A DNA stretch of 64,000 bases from Phytophthora sp. 'mugwort' (GCA_033558025.1 JAUCEF010000006.1:1364001-1428000), one strand, 5' to 3'; positions 43,770 through 55,974 are shown, counted from the first letter of the stretch. The notes: generated by a model from the sequence alone, not told the origin. Numbers and translations: made by a program.

Positions 43770-44372
43770 ATAGAGAACGTCTTTGTTGACGTCCCTCCTG
43801 AACACGAAACGTGCTACAAATTAATTAGTCAAAAACCAGTCAGAAAATCTGCATAGTAAAATCAAGTCACTAACCATATTTGATCAGAAAAATTTCCAGC
43901 GAAGCTCGTTTGGAAATCGTAGTAGGGTTCTCGTTTCAGTTGGTGTGTGGAATCCTGCCCCATCCATATGTATGTTGCACTCTCCGTAGTGGCCTTAAGC
44001 GTGATGCATAAATTTTCAAACCACTTCTCGAATAATGCCGCGTATAAGTTGCCGTGGTAATCATCAGGTTCGTGTTTTTGCGTTTGTTTGAGGCGTTTCA
44101 GCAACAAATTGATCCTTCTAGAAGCGTGGATGTAGTAGTCCGGCCTCGGCTTATCGTACCGATCCGCTTTTTTTTCGGACATCAACCAATAGCCATGGGC
44201 TGCCGCTCCGCGGCGGTTGTGTAAGTTTGGGTGGTGGCCGTCGCTCCACCATAATCATGTTCCATTTTATGGGGATATAGTACCAAGTGGTTTGTACCCG
44301 TGCTTGATCAGTAGTTGAAGCTCTCAATGGTGGCCCCTTTAACAACCTGTCGCTGCCACTACTCAGCACCAT
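43770..44372 (-). mobile_element. DDE_3-type transposase remnant (Tc1/mariner-IS630 superfamily)
   Basis: Minus-strand frame with EPDDYHGNLYAALFEKWFEN, LCITLKATTESATYIWMGQD and RYDKPRPDYYIHASRRI. The DYHGN..FxKWFxxLC..LK pattern followed by a (decayed) MDGA/YHK box is familiar from oomycete DDE_3 elements. Only about 100-170 residues survive, with frame breaks on both sides. It abuts the 3' end of the EF-hand-like gene. Confidence 0.5.
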
Positions 44373-44373
44373 A

Positions 44374-47300
44374 TTACAATCCTATCTTGCCAAATTCGAT
44401 GGCGAGCCCAGACGGATGACGTTGCAGTCGCTTCTGGCTTGTTGCGGTGCCGCTGGCTAGACTGGAAGGCTGCTGCCGGATTCGCGAACTACCTTTTGCA
44501 CCGTCCTGTTTTGGAATCCTTGGAGGTTGATACTCGCTGCTCAAGGTGTTTCCAGGGCGTTGAACGAGTATTGGACGCGGAGACAGTGCGGGCTTACCAG
44601 GTCGCTGTACGGCGATAAATATACCTGAAACCTGAGCAGTACTGGCTCGTGGCGACGGTATTGATGTTCCCAATAGACCCCCGAACGGCGTCTGCGGTCG
44701 TGCAGCGTGCGGCTCCGGGGTCTCCTGCAGTTGCAGATGAATGTTGTTGGTCGACGCGTTCGGAGGGGGTGTCTTACTACTAACCATCGTCATCAAGGGT
44801 GTGGCCAGGCTGCTCGTGGTAATGAAGAAATTCGGTGGGATGTTTGTCGTTGCTTTACCTGGTAGAGAGATCGCCGTTCCATCCGAGTCCGACTGCGCCG
44901 TGCGTTGCTGCAGTTGGTGTTGTGTCTTTTGGACTAACAACGGATGTCGAGTGTTCGTGGGAGCCGTCAGGTTGGCTGCTGCCTCCGTGACAGCATCAGC
45001 ACGAGCCGTAAAAGGCTTTCGGGGGATTCCACAGCCTACTGGGATCACGAGATTGCCTGGAGCGTTGTGGGCTTGCGTCCTCATGCGGAAGACTGACCCT
45101 GACGCTTCAGGTTGACTCAGTTGCAGTTCCGATGATAGAGCCGCCTCGCAGGTGCTGTCGACTTTGCCGGACATCGCGTGCATACTCTGATCGCGGCGGG
45201 GCTGGCTAGAATGTGACGTGCTTCGGGACCTTTGTCGTGGAAATGCGGCCATACCTGCAGTTGATACTGCGACTGTAGGTTTGTTATCTGCAATCGATTG
45301 TGAGATCACCATGTCATCCATCTTGCCAATAGTGAGAATGACTCCTCCGTTATGAGCGAACACTTGAGGCGAATTGGCTCGTGGTACTCCAGTTTCTCGT
45401 CTCGGAGACGCTGGTATCAACTCAGTTGGGCAGTTTTGCGCGGGTAAAGGCGGAGACTTTGAGTTGACACTGTCTGATCCTGCAAACAACGAAATATTAT
45501 GAATCAGTCGAGTGGCTCAATACGAAGTACTGTAAAAGTGCCGTACCAAATGGATCTGCTCTAGCGTTGACCGCATTTGTACTGGTCTGAACCGAGAACT
45601 TTCGCCTTGGGGAATCCGGACCGAAAGCGCCGCTCCCAGATCGGCTCGGACGATGTTTAGATAACGACTCCGAGTCTTAATAGACGATCGCGGACGAACA
45701 AATCAGAAGAAACACAACATGGAGAGGAAGAAGCGTGCGCACCTTTCGAAACGTTTCTATCTCTTCCTCTGTTCCTCGCTGACAAGCGCTTATGGTCGTG
45801 CGATTGGGGTATTGATAACCTTCGTCGACCTCCTTGTTGGCTATGCGACTCCCGCCTTGGACTGCTAGGCGCAATCGCTCTTCGCCCGGCATTTCGATGG
45901 GCCTCAGCTGCAAGTTTGACCTGGTCCCGATGATACGCGAACGCGTCACTCGTTAACTCTCGTTGCAAGTCGAGCTTAATGCCGTTCATTGTCACTCCCT
46001 TCGACTCTTCTAAAATATCAACAATGGATACATCTACATGTAAAAGCCATCATAACTATGATCAGCAATGTCGATCCCTCGATCATTTGTTGTTGGCAAA
46101 CCTATTGGCGAGAAGTGTAGCGACCTTGAAGAGATTTCAGCATGTACCGATCATTGAGGAGGTATGTTAAGCAGTGGGTAATGCAATACAACAAAGATAC
46201 GTACTGCCAACACAGTGATGAAGAAGTATCAGCATTACTATACGTGTTTCTCCCAACGCAGTAGCAAGACATTGTACGTACATCTTCGGAGTCAATGGTG
46301 TCGGTCCACAGATCTACAGTTCGTAGCACAACAATCCAAGTCAAAACTCTCAGCAAAGAAGATCAGAATGAGCCACTGAAGGCAGCACTATACGCACCGA
46401 CTAGCTCGAACATTGACAGATGAAAGAAGGCATAGTCCAGCTGGTCCTGCTCACCACTATCTCGCTTCCAGTCGTCCATGACTAGCGCTTTGGATGCATC
46501 GAGATCGAATTCAGGCAGGATCAAGCGGTGCAGACACAACATGAACGTCTCGTACTCAGGAAACTGAAGTTTCTTGTCTCCATTTCGCAGGGCACAGTTC
46601 CAAAGACGCTGTGTGAGTGCGATCATGTGTGGATGCTGCTGGAGGCTCACGCGTTTCGCTAGATTGTCCTACGAATCAACTATGAGGCGTTGTAGTGAAG
46701 CCGAGTAGTTAAAGTTGATGCGTTTACCTCAGTATAGTGCTCTAAATTGCCTTGCTGGCGGTATGTGACCTCCACGCCGGATGTCGTATCGATTTCAGCC
46801 ACAACATGCCTGCACAGTCCACAATACAGCCAGTTAGAGGTGAATTCCTCCGTCAGTTTGCACACTGCAAATGACACCCTTCGGCTATCAGCTTGTGGAC
46901 TTGAGCTTGTACTGTAGACGCAGCGGTGGCCGAAATTCGTGCTACTTCTAGGCCAGCACTGAAAATTCATCACGAACATCAACAATGAGGTTTCATTCAG
47001 TTCCCGCAAATCGAGTACCTTTAGCTGACCTTCGTAGTTCCTCGCTTTGGCTCGACAGAGTCGGAGCTCTGGCCTTGACGATGTTAAGTAGGGACAGCGG
47101 AGTCCGCTTCAGACTGATCAGCGCTCGGACAGTGCCCTTGAAAGTGCGCAACTTGCGGTAATACGCCTTGAGTGAACCCAGCATCGAGTCACGGTGAGAT
47201 GTCGTTGGGACGTGTGCGAGAGCCGTCCGACCCGAGTTTATCACTGGAGCTTCACTCTGTTGTGACAATGGCTTCTGTGACTGCTGCTGCTCTAGCTGAG

Positions 47301-47457
47301 ATAGCTGTAAAGCCCTCGCCGATCCTTGCAACTCGATTTTACTTCCAGTTCGAAGCGACAATGTACCAGATACGACACTGAACCTTCGCTCACCTCCCAG
47401 AACCCTCTTGAAGGAGCCGCGCTCTTCAGCATTCTGCATCCACGACTCTCGTGTCAT
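44374..47457 (-). CDS. EF-hand-like protein with Ser/Pro-rich C-terminus, eight exons
   Basis: Exons 47457-47030, 46947-46728, 46668-46398, 46313-46282, 46203-46125, 46009-45743, 45675-45547 and 45479-44374 join in frame at GT-AG borders into about 843 residues. After a basic N-terminus, a core (about residues 190-330) has ALRNGDKKLQFPEYETFML, CLHRLILPEFDLDASKALVM, DYAFFHLSMFELVDLWTDTI and DSEDYVSLLYCITHCLTYLL. This alternation of acidic loops and helices is EF-hand-like and recalls cilia-associated proteins. The last exon is low-complexity Ser/Pro/Gln. It is divergent from the TTLL gene (212 bp between starts), so they may share a promoter region. A specific family name is not assigned. Confidence 0.65.
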
Positions 47458-47669
47458 GGTTTAATATCGTGACGGACGGAACCTTTTGAAACGAGGAGGA
47501 CGCCTCAAATAGTAAAGTTCTCACCATCACGGTATACACGCGACTTGCTGGTCGAAAATAGGACACACAAAGGTGCCCATTTCATCACTTGACTGCTGCG
47601 CTACTTGTGCTATTGACAATCCCATTCCAACATCATTAAACGGGGGCTTTGCAGCTTTCGTAGGGTCCC

Positions 47670-49373
47670 ATGCAGCGAGAACCTCAAGTCAAACGGGATC
47701 CCACAAGCTTCGTGCTGGTCTCCAAGCTCGATCCGTCCTCACAGCCAGTGCTGTTCTTCCCGTACCCTGCTGCCGTGCAACTCGAGAGACGATGTCCCCC
47801 TGGATACGAAGGCAAGCGAATCGTCCCGTCTGTCCGTTCATTGGCTTGCACTCTACTGACGCATTTGATGCCTTGTCTTGTAGTCCACGAAATCTCTGCA
47901 AACGAATCGGATCTGCGGTTCTCGTTCGCAGGTACCAAACGTTTTCTGTATAACGCCGTCACGAACTCTCTCCGCGCGTCCAATGTCCGTCGAAAGACCA
48001 CATCCAGCAACACCTGGAACATCTTCTGGGGCGAACATCTTAAAGCGCCAGACTTGGCTGCGTTGCTGCCTTTCCAGCGTGTGAATCACTTCCCAGACAG
48101 CTTCGAGTTAGGTCGCAAGGACCGACTGTGCTCACACCTTCTGCGTATGAGAAAGAAGCACCCAAATGCCTACGCGGACGTCATCCCCGAGACGTTTCTC
48201 GCCTCAAGTGACTACGACCGGCAACAGTTTTTGACACGCTTCCACGCCGAACCAAACGTTGTCTGGATCCTAAAGCCGCCCAATTTGTCCTGCGGTCGAG
48301 GCATTAAACTCGTGTCGGCCAGTACTCACGCGGCTCCCAAACTCTCGAAGAAGAAAGCTTACGTCGTGCAACGCTACATTGCCAATCCCTTCCTGATCAA
48401 TGGTCTCAAATTTGATCTTCGCGTCTACGTGGCAGTGACGTCGTACGATCCACTTCGCATTTATCTCTTCCACGACGGGTTAGTCCGCTTTTGCACGGAG
48501 AAATACTCGACAAGTAAGAGCAGTTTGCAGAACCCCTTTGGCCATCTCACCAACTACAGCATCAACAAGAAGAATGCTGCTGTCTTTCAGAAGAATCAAG
48601 ATGATGCTCAGGCGGACGAAGCTCAGGTGCTCTCAAGTAGCAAATGGAGTCTGCAAATGCTGTTCAAATACTTACGTGACCACGGCAAAGCTCGTGAGCT
48701 TGAGACCTTCCAGCAAGCACTCGATGACTTGATCGTGAAGACTTTGATAGCTGTCGAAGAGAAGCTGGCAGCTGCCTCCAATGCTAGCAGCAGTCGTCGC
48801 AACGGGTTTGAGCTCTATGGGTTCGACGTGCTGCTCGAGGGCGAAGACATCAAGCCTCGTCTACTAGAGGTGAACGTTTTCCCGTCTCTCAGCAGCTCGT
48901 CGCCCATGGACAAACGTATCAAAACTGTCTTGGTCAGCGACTTGCTTCAGCTCGTGGGGATTCCCTTCGTCGATGCACAGAGAGGAGCTCAGCAGCTGGA
49001 TAAGGTCAGGCATGACCGTCTCCACGGAATCAAGCAGCCGCGACAATCAAGCACGGGAGTCACTCCAACGATTCTCCTAAAGGAAAAAGATGCACAGCGA
49101 CGACGGCGTACGTTCAAAGAGCTCGCGCAAGGATCATTGAGCAGTGATATGCTGTCCCAAATCGAGGGCGACGACCTCCAACTTGTGAAAGAAATGGAGG
49201 AAGAACTCCATCGTTGCGGACACTTCAAGCGAATCTTTCCAACGGCGCAATCGTTCGACAAGTATTCCGAGCTCTTTGACTCGCTGCGCTATCGCAATCT
49301 GCTGTGCATGAGATGGCTGCAGCACGCGAATCAAGACGGCGCTCGAAGGTTACCTCCGACAGCGAAGAAATGA
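47670..49373 (+). CDS. Tubulin-tyrosine-ligase-like polyglutamylase (TTLL4/5-type)
   Basis: Single 567-residue ORF. ATP-grasp ligase expected to add glutamate to tubulin tails on axonemal or cytoplasmic microtubules. Core motifs: VNHFPDSFELGRKDRL, WILKPPNLSCGRGIKLV (nucleotide-binding Lys), YVVQRYIANPFLINGLKFDL then RVYVAVTSYDPLRIYLFHDG, HLTNYSINKKN, and the metal-binding GFDVLL plus LLEVNVFPSLSSSS with the E..N pair. The order of motifs and YVAVTSYDPLRIYLF best resemble TTLL4/TTLL5. An Arg-rich C-terminal extension (QRRRRTFKEL) is family-like and may contact microtubules. Start chosen at 47670; no intron is needed. It ends 18 bp from the convergent PAAT-like gene. Confidence 0.9.
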   Translation: MQREPQVKRDPTSFVLVSKLDPSSQPVLFFPYPAAVQLERRCPPGYEGKRIVPSVRSLACTLLTHLMPCLVVHEISANESDLRFSFAGTKRFLYNAVTNSLRASNVRRKTTSSNTWNIFWGEHLKAPDLAALLPFQRVNHFPDSFELGRKDRLCSHLLRMRKKHPNAYADVIPETFLASSDYDRQQFLTRFHAEPNVVWILKPPNLSCGRGIKLVSASTHAAPKLSKKKAYVVQRYIANPFLINGLKFDLRVYVAVTSYDPLRIYLFHDGLVRFCTEKYSTSKSSLQNPFGHLTNYSINKKNAAVFQKNQDDAQADEAQVLSSSKWSLQMLFKYLRDHGKARELETFQQALDDLIVKTLIAVEEKLAAASNASSSRRNGFELYGFDVLLEGEDIKPRLLEVNVFPSLSSSSPMDKRIKTVLVSDLLQLVGIPFVDAQRGAQQLDKVRHDRLHGIKQPRQSSTGVTPTILLKEKDAQRRRRTFKELAQGSLSSDMLSQIEGDDLQLVKEMEEELHRCGHFKRIFPTAQSFDKYSELFDSLRYRNLLCMRWLQHANQDGARRLPPTAKK

Positions 49374-49391
49374 CACTTAACTTCCTGTTTG

Positions 49392-50438
49392 TTACTCATC
49401 CTCTGCGACAACTTCTGATTCAGCTAGTTCCTCTTGTGTCCCATTGTCAAAGCCTGCATCATTCGTCGGCTCCATCGCTGCCGATTTCACTCCATCCGAA
49501 TCTTTCTCCTTGTCCACTTTTTGCGCGTCACTGAGTTGACTCAACTGATCTTCTAACTGCGAGAACTTGTGCTGGATCTGAGCAAGTCTATCCTGCACCT
49601 GCGTGCCCTTCGCGTCCATCCTCTTGTGCAATTGGAACAGCGCCTGCTCCGAGAACGACAACCGTTGAGACAAAGTCGACAACTTTGCATCGATCGCCCG
49701 TGCAATTTTGGTCTCCATCTCGCGCTCCAGCGTCTGCTGAAAGCCCTTCAGGATCATCGGCACGTCCGGAGCAGAACCCGCAGCCCTATCCATCCCTAAT
49801 CCTGCCATAGTAGCTGCCAAACTGGCAGCACTACAACAAACAGCAACCATATTACCGTTAATCTGGCGCCAAACCTCGTTGCCCCTCTCAAAACTACTGT
49901 CCTCTCACCTCGTGTCAACTGTTGCAACAGGCTCCATGGGCACAAACACACACCGAAGCGCTTGCAACGTCAGCACGCTCTTGTCCCCCGTGAGCGACAC
50001 AAACTTGACCTTGAGCGTCTGCAGACTCTTGAGGACGTCGCAGTCGCGGTCGTTCTGCTTGAAGGCTGGCGACATGGTGAATATCTGCGGCTCGGGGCTG
50101 CTCCCACTGCTCTGCTTGGAGCCTCGGAACGTGCCAAGATACACCTCGCCCTGATCCTCCTCGCCAAGCATGTTGCGGCGTGTGCCCTCGGCGTGCAGCT
50201 CCACATGGCGGGCCGAGCATTGTACCTCAAGCTGGAGCTGGGTGCAGCGCAGCGGCTGCGGCGACCAGAGCAACGACACTTGGCATGGGACAGAAACACC
50301 CGATACAGGGCGGGTTAGCTGCAGCGAGGAAAGGGATGCCACGCCGCAGCGGGCATCGGGCATAAGCTGCATGTCGACGGAGCCATCTGAGGTGCAGGAC
50401 CACGAGGAGCGCCACGTCAGAGCCGACATGATTGTCAA
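49392..50438 (-). CDS. Possible PAAT (C10orf88)-like protein, two exons
   Basis: Exon 50438-49909 and exon 49831-49392 (77-nt GT-AG intron, phase 2) encode about 323 residues. The first half is a beta-rich, discoidin-like region: LTWRSSWSCTSDGSVDMQL, LQLEVQCSARHVELHAEGTR, EVYLGTFRG and VLKSLQTLKVKFVSL, ending LQALRCVFVP. The second half is helical coiled coil (ARAIDAKLSTLSQRLSFSEQ, AQIQHKFSQLEDQLSQL) with an acidic tail. This layout resembles PAAT, a protein that associates with mitochondrial ABC transporters, but sequence similarity by eye is modest. Start is at 50438 or 50429. It is divergent from Sec63 (385 bp apart). Confidence 0.5.
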
Positions 50439-50823
50439 AACTTTAAAGGACAGGTCTTATGCCCGGGCATAGTGAAACCAAGTGAAATATTTTCATGAAA
50501 ACCCGCCGAAATAGATACTTGTTTTCAGTTTGATGGTGGTCGGCATCTGTCACTTGACCTGCTCGAGCTACATGTACCCAAATTCCGTCGCAAAACATAT
50601 AAAACATTCTTCCCAATCGTACTTATAGTATTAGTATATCCCCTTAAGTAGCAACCTAATCCTACAGATTCCGTTGCTCAGTTGCGTGTTCAGGGGTGCC
50701 ATCCGTTTTCCGCTGCCCAAGGCTCCACGTGTCGTGCCAATCCTCCCATACCGGTATAAACCAAAGGCAGCAGTCATCAACGCTGCCATTCGCGTATCGT
50801 CGCCCTTCCCGCCGCCAAGCAAC

Positions 50824-52735
50824 ATGTTGGAGTACGACAACTCGGCCTTTTACTACTTCTCAGTGTCGCTCTGCGCACTGTATGTAGTGCCCGTGACCTT
50901 CCTGTCGCTGCGCCGCATCCTCTACGGCGTATTCCTTAAGGACCGGCTCCTCGACAAGAGCCACGTGCGTTGCGATCGCGAGCTGCGCAAGCTCAAGCAG
51001 CTACAGGCCGAAAAGACGGCATTACGCAATGTCTTCTCGCTTCCCTTCGTTTTCAACCTGCTGGTGCTGGCCAGTGTCTGGTACGCGCTCGTGCGCATGA
51101 CGCTGCTACTCAAAGACGACTCGGAGATCAAGTCGTTCGATCCTTTCGCCATCCTCGGCATCGCCGCGGGCGTCAGTGAGCGCGAGATCAAGCGCGCCTA
51201 CCGCAAGATGAGTCTGCTGTACCACCCGGACAAAAACCAGGGCGACGCCGTTGCTGAGCAGAAGTTCATGCTTGTGGCCAAGGCCTATGAGGCGCTGACT
51301 GACGAGGTGGCCAAGGCCAATTACGAGAAGTTTGGCAACCCGGACGGGCGCCAGGCCATGCAGCTCTCCATCGGCCTGCCCACTTTCCTGCTGGACCCGG
51401 CCAACCACAACATTGTGCTGTTCCTGTACCTGATCATTCTTGTTGTGGCCATCCCGAGCTGCGTCGCGCTCTGGTACTCGCACTCGAAGAAGTACGGCGA
51501 CAGCATGATCATGTACGACACGTACGGCTTTTACAACTTCGCCATGTCTCAGCACTCGCACCCGCGCATGCTACCTGAGATCCTTGCCGGCTCGGCCGAG
51601 TTCCGCGAGATTCCGCGGCGCACTACCGACGATGCGGAGCTTGGTGGACTGTTTAAGAAGCTCAAGCAGTCGGACATGATGGCCAAGCCCAAGTTCAACC
51701 ACCCCGCCATTGCCAAAGCTAATCTGCTACTGCATGCGCATTTCCTGCGCGAGAAGCTGAGCCCCACGCTGCAGGGTGACCTCAACATGATGCTTAAGAA
51801 GGCCATCCAGCTCGTGGACGGCATGCTCGAGATCTCGGTCATGAAGTCGTGGCTGCAGACCACGCTTAACCTCATGGAGATGCAGCAGTTCCTGACGCAG
51901 GGACTATGGTTCAAGGACCCGCCGTTCCTGCAGCTGCCGCACCTGACGGAGGCTGAGGTTAAACACATCGTCACGGGTAAGAACGCCGTGCGTAGTATGC
52001 ACCAGTACATTGCCATGAAGCCTGAGGAGCGCAAAGGTCTGAGCGGACTATCGGAGGAGGACCGGCAGGAGGTGAACACCGTACTGGAGATGATGCCCCA
52101 CATGGAGCTGCAGATCTCGATTGGCGTGGAGGATGAAGAATTTATTGCTGAGGGTGACATCATGACGGTCACTGTCAAGCTTACCCGTAATAACGTAAAG
52201 GAAGGCGACACGTGCGACCTGGTGTACGCCCCGCGCTTCCCGTACCCGAAGATGGAGCGCTGGTACTGCGTGGTGGGTGACGTTAAAATGAACCACTTGC
52301 ACGCTTTCGCCAAGATGACATCGCAGGAGCGCGTGGCTGAACAGAAACTGCAGTTACAGGCGCCGCCTAAGGCTGGCACCTACCAGTTGGACATTTTCGT
52401 CAAGAGCGACTCATACATTGGCATGGACCTGCGCGCTGTTGCCAAGGTTCGTTTTCTTGAGACTCTTGGAATCAATTTGTTACCACCCAGCAGGTTTAAC
52501 TAACTGTCTATTTGTTTTTTTTTATGTCATGCTGCAGTTCAACGTTGCCCCCGCATCTACACTGCCGGTCTACACGCCGCACCCGGAAGATATGGAGTTA
52601 GATAACGAGCCCACGCTGTTTGAGCAGGTGATGAATGCCGCGGACTCCAGTGATAGCGAAGAAGAGGATGAGGACCTGGAGCAGGAGCAGGAGGAGGTCG
52701 AAAAGAAGGCCGAGGAGAGCAAGAAGGACAAATAG
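50824..52735 (+). CDS. SEC63: Sec63 homologue, ER translocon J-domain protein
   Basis: Exons 50824-52446 and 52538-52735 (91-nt GT-AG intron, phase 0), 606 residues. ER-membrane component that recruits BiP/Kar2 to the Sec61 channel for post-translational import. Three spans (about residues 10-32, 75-96, 200-222) place the J domain in the lumen between spans 2 and 3. The J domain (SFDPFAILGIAAGVSEREIK, YRKMSLLYHPDKNQGD) has HPD at 134-136. The cytosolic Sec63 (Brl) domain follows (FKDPPFLQLPHLTEAEV, EERKGLSGLSEEDRQEV, FPYPKMERWYCVVGD). The highly acidic tail (SSDSEEEDEDLEQEQEE) corresponds to the Sec62-binding end. The ATG at 50824 gives a conserved N-terminus; the upstream open frame lacks support. 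Confidence 0.93.
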
Positions 52736-54099
52736 AGTGCGAGCGCAGCTGGTCTGTCTGCTTGCCGTGAACGACACGAGCAGTGTAATGGCGATGTGAA
52801 CTCGATGTATATTGTTGTGTTACATTATGCTTGCGTCGTTGTGTTAAATCCAGCCAGGCATTAGATACAAAAGTCACCCAGCGTGCACCGAAAGCGGGTT
52901 TAATCGATCATAGCGCTGTAGCACAGAAGTCTACTTCTCTACATGAAAATGAGCCTCTTTTAGAACACTACATGTAGTACAGACAATCCTCTCCAATGTG
53001 ATAGTGTCGGTACCCAACACATTATTACTAGCAGGAGTCATTACAAGCCAGAAATGTGCCTTAAAACTGGTACTACCTCCGTTATTAAAATACTGCAACT
53101 TTCGAAAAAACGCGCATAGGTTCATTTTTGGGATATAAGATATGCGAAGGTACGTGTCTTACTAGAGATAAAAATGGATTGAGATCGGAAGACGCCTCGA
53201 CAGGCAGCAATACAGAGGGCTACACACTAGCAGAGGGGTTTAGTGGAGGAACCGCTTGTAGAGCAGATAACATGGCAATGTCCAGGTGATCGCTCGAGGG
53301 TCTGAGTACCACAAGAGAGCGTCACTGGAAATATATCGGCCCCAAGCGGCTTGATCTTGTGCATATGCTAAGCTGAAAGTCGTTGCACCCGCTGCTTTTC
53401 ATGGATCGAAAGAGTATCCCCCGTTTCCTCCTGGTTGTACGTGCTCCACACAGAATTTAAGGCGGGCTAACTTGTGTAAAGACGTCAGCAAACGGCCGCA
53501 TTTGACGCAGTGCACAGCACAGATACCCCTCCTTGAGCAGGTGCTGGACGAGGTATGCGCTTACAGCAGACTCCGCTTTGACACGGCGCTGGGTCTCACG
53601 AATATTTACAGGACCGTCAGCAACGTGCATACACAGAGCTATGCGGTCCAGCTTTTTTCCCCCATGGGCGCTCTACCTGGACTCGGTGACCCATCGAGCT
53701 GATTCCTCGCTGCAAGATTCGAGCTACAGTGAAGTGACTAAGGTGAAGTAGGCATCAGTAAAAGCAGTTCCCCCGCGCTTGAGCACATCATTCGTGCTCC
53801 AAAGGCGCAGATACTCCCAGACGGCTTGGCGCACTTTGTCGGTGCTTTCATCTTGGGCAGGACGCGTTATCTCTGAACTGAGGGAGGGTAACGGGAGGGA
53901 TCGTAAATCGGGATCCGAGAGCGGGAGATTAAAATTCAAACTGAATCAATTTTGCAAGGGTATCGCTTCCTCTCGGAGGTAGTACATTCTGATTTCCGGC
54001 TCGTTGTGACCTGTTTCGGCGCCCAACACGACGAACAAACGGCAACCTCTAGTCGCAAGCAGAATTTCCGCTTTTAAGCGCCATTACCGGCGGCGGCAA
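52736..54099. other. Intergenic and decayed sequence downstream of SEC63
   Basis: The SEC63 3' flank, then A+T-rich DNA. Frames at 53472-53702 (plus) and 53724-53939 (minus) look like scraps of mobile elements, possibly the front of the DDE_1 fragment that follows. No domain is clear. Confidence 0.3.
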
Positions 54100-54730
54100 G
54101 TGCAGCACGCCCTTGACAAGCTTGAAGCATAGACCTAAGTAGCGTCGCCAAGCTCTACAGCGTCGACGTGCTGCAGGCCGTGTTGTGGAGCATCGAGGTT
54201 GGGACGCTTTGCTTCCCAACGTGTTCATTAACTGCTGGAAGAAGGCAGGCTTGCTTGACTACTACACGTGCGAGTACGCGGAGCTGGACGCGGAGGACGG
54301 CATCATGAACGAGCTGGTAGAGATGCTGTCGCGTCTGCACCCATCGAATGCGATGTCAGTCGAAAAGCTGTTGAGCCCACCGGAATAGAACATCCTCGCG
54401 GATGAGCCAATGGACGAAGGTTGCTGCTGTGTGAGCCTCCACTGAGCGAGAACAGTTGCGTGCAAAAGGGCGATGTAGGCGGTCTCAGACGATAATGCTG
54501 CTTCTACCGATCCGACCCGGAGAAACTGTCCACAGAGGAGCTAAATGAACGTCTTCAATGGATGACACAACTTTTCGTTAGCTTCGATGCGGTGTGGATG
54601 CCTTCAAAAGAGATCACGGACTTCGAACGATGCAGAGTGTTTAGAGAGGAGTTTGCGCGTAAGCACGGTGGCAAGCAGCAAAAGGCGATGCTCGACTTCT
54701 TCGGACGTTCTGCACCGAACGGACCTTAGC
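54100..54730 (+). mobile_element. DDE_1 transposase C-terminal fragment
   Basis: Plus strand, two frames: VDVLQAVLWSIEV and GWDALLPNVFINCWKKAGLL match the segment after the catalytic core of pogo/Tigger transposases (W..v....I.NCW.kaG). The tail reads RVFREEFARKHGGKQQKAML then DFFGRSAPNG, ending at 54729. Catalytic residues are absent, so only the 3' end of an element remains. From 54731 to 55159 nothing is recognised. Confidence 0.6.
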
Positions 54731-55159
54731 AATGGTTAAGTACCTTTGCGTAGTGATAATGGAGGCTTTTTTATCACAAAACGGTAAGTAGAGGGTATAG
54801 GCACGTTTGACTTGCGCTTGTATGGTGTCGGTCATTGGGAACTCTCCTCGTTCTTCTCCGTGGATTGAATCACAATTCAGGGTGTCACGACCGAGAGGAT
54901 TGCCTGTATGTAAAAGGGTTTAGACGTCCTTTACGTTTTAGTCGTCTGTGGTCAGACACTACTATCAGCACTGCTTAATTCAAGTAAGCACGAAGCTCGT
55001 GTTGTAGATGGGCGCGTTGGTTCAGTGGGGCGCCATCCCTTTCCCTTAGTGGCGATCCAGAGTAGAGATGCCCACCCGATTTACACCGAGTGCAGGCAGT
55101 CTAGCCACTATAATCAGGTCGACGGGTCGTCAAGACGGTATTTCTGGTAGTTTCAGCTC

Positions 55160-55970
55160 GGGCGGTGAAGTGGTGTGGGCTCATTCAAAACCAATGACAC
55201 GATCCAGATCCCTTCGCCGTCGGGGTCGGCTGGATCCAGCGTTATGATCACGTCGTGGTCGTCTTCGGAACCGTCAACGACTGTCACGACCATCACTGAA
55301 ATTCAACCAGGCCTTGGCTGCTATCATCGCGGAACTCCAGGAACTGCACCGTCACATCAATTTTCGATCAACCCGCCTTTGGTACCTTTGACCTCAGAGG
55401 AATTCCTCGCCTATGTCAACCGCTACACTATCGACCTGGAGTCAAGACTGATACCAGTGCACGACCACTACCAGGTCAAGTGGCAACATCATTACCTCAT
55501 CAGCAGCGTCGGGCTACACGGTGGATTGGGAACAAGCTGAATTCGTCACGGCTGTCAAGGATCAGGAAGAGTGTAGTGCTTGCTGGACTTCTCGACCATA
55601 GCGATGATGGAGTCAGGCTACTGCGTGGTTAGCATCCGCTTCAAGGCTTGTCCGACAACAGTTCTTAGCTGCGACGCTGAGGACGGAAACAGCGGCTGTT
55701 GTGGAGGATACGCCGCCTACTCCATTGACTCGGGGCAGTGTGAACTATCGATACGTACAGGAAAATGCGTTGAGCTTTTGCACACATTTCGACGTTGGCG
55801 TGGCTGACGCTGGCGCGCTGGCCATGAACTGCTTCGTGAAGACACTCACACTGGCGCCACGAGGATACCCTGGACAAGCAGACCATGTACGATTTTCCTA
55901 TACAGTGGTTCGAGTGCCTTCCAGTATGACTCGGGTGGCGTATGCTCACGGGCGAGAGAATATGTAAGGT
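55160..55970 (+). pseudogene. Papain-family (C1A) cysteine protease pseudogene
   Basis: Split over three plus-strand frames. A propeptide-like end (QFSINPPLVPLTSEEFLAYV, 55356-55420) leads to the catalytic-Cys region VTAVKDQEECSACW (about 55545-55590). After a frame change comes STIAMMESGYCVVS, then LSCDAEDGNSGCCGGYAAYS, which matches the C1A SCD...GC.GG box. A distal piece (AFQYDSGGVCSR, about 55915-55955) matches the segment before the catalytic His. The His and Asn regions are missing, and at least three frame breaks are needed. Oomycetes secrete many papain-like proteases; this copy cannot make one. Confidence 0.65.
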
Positions 55971-55974
55971 AAAT

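Noticed and set aside
44741..45115. Plus-strand 124-residue ORF
   Set aside because: Antisense shadow of the last exon of the EF-hand-like gene, whose eight-exon model keeps frame throughout.
51549..52379. Minus-strand 276-residue Ser/Cys-rich ORF
   Set aside because: Antisense shadow of SEC63, an unmistakable gene.
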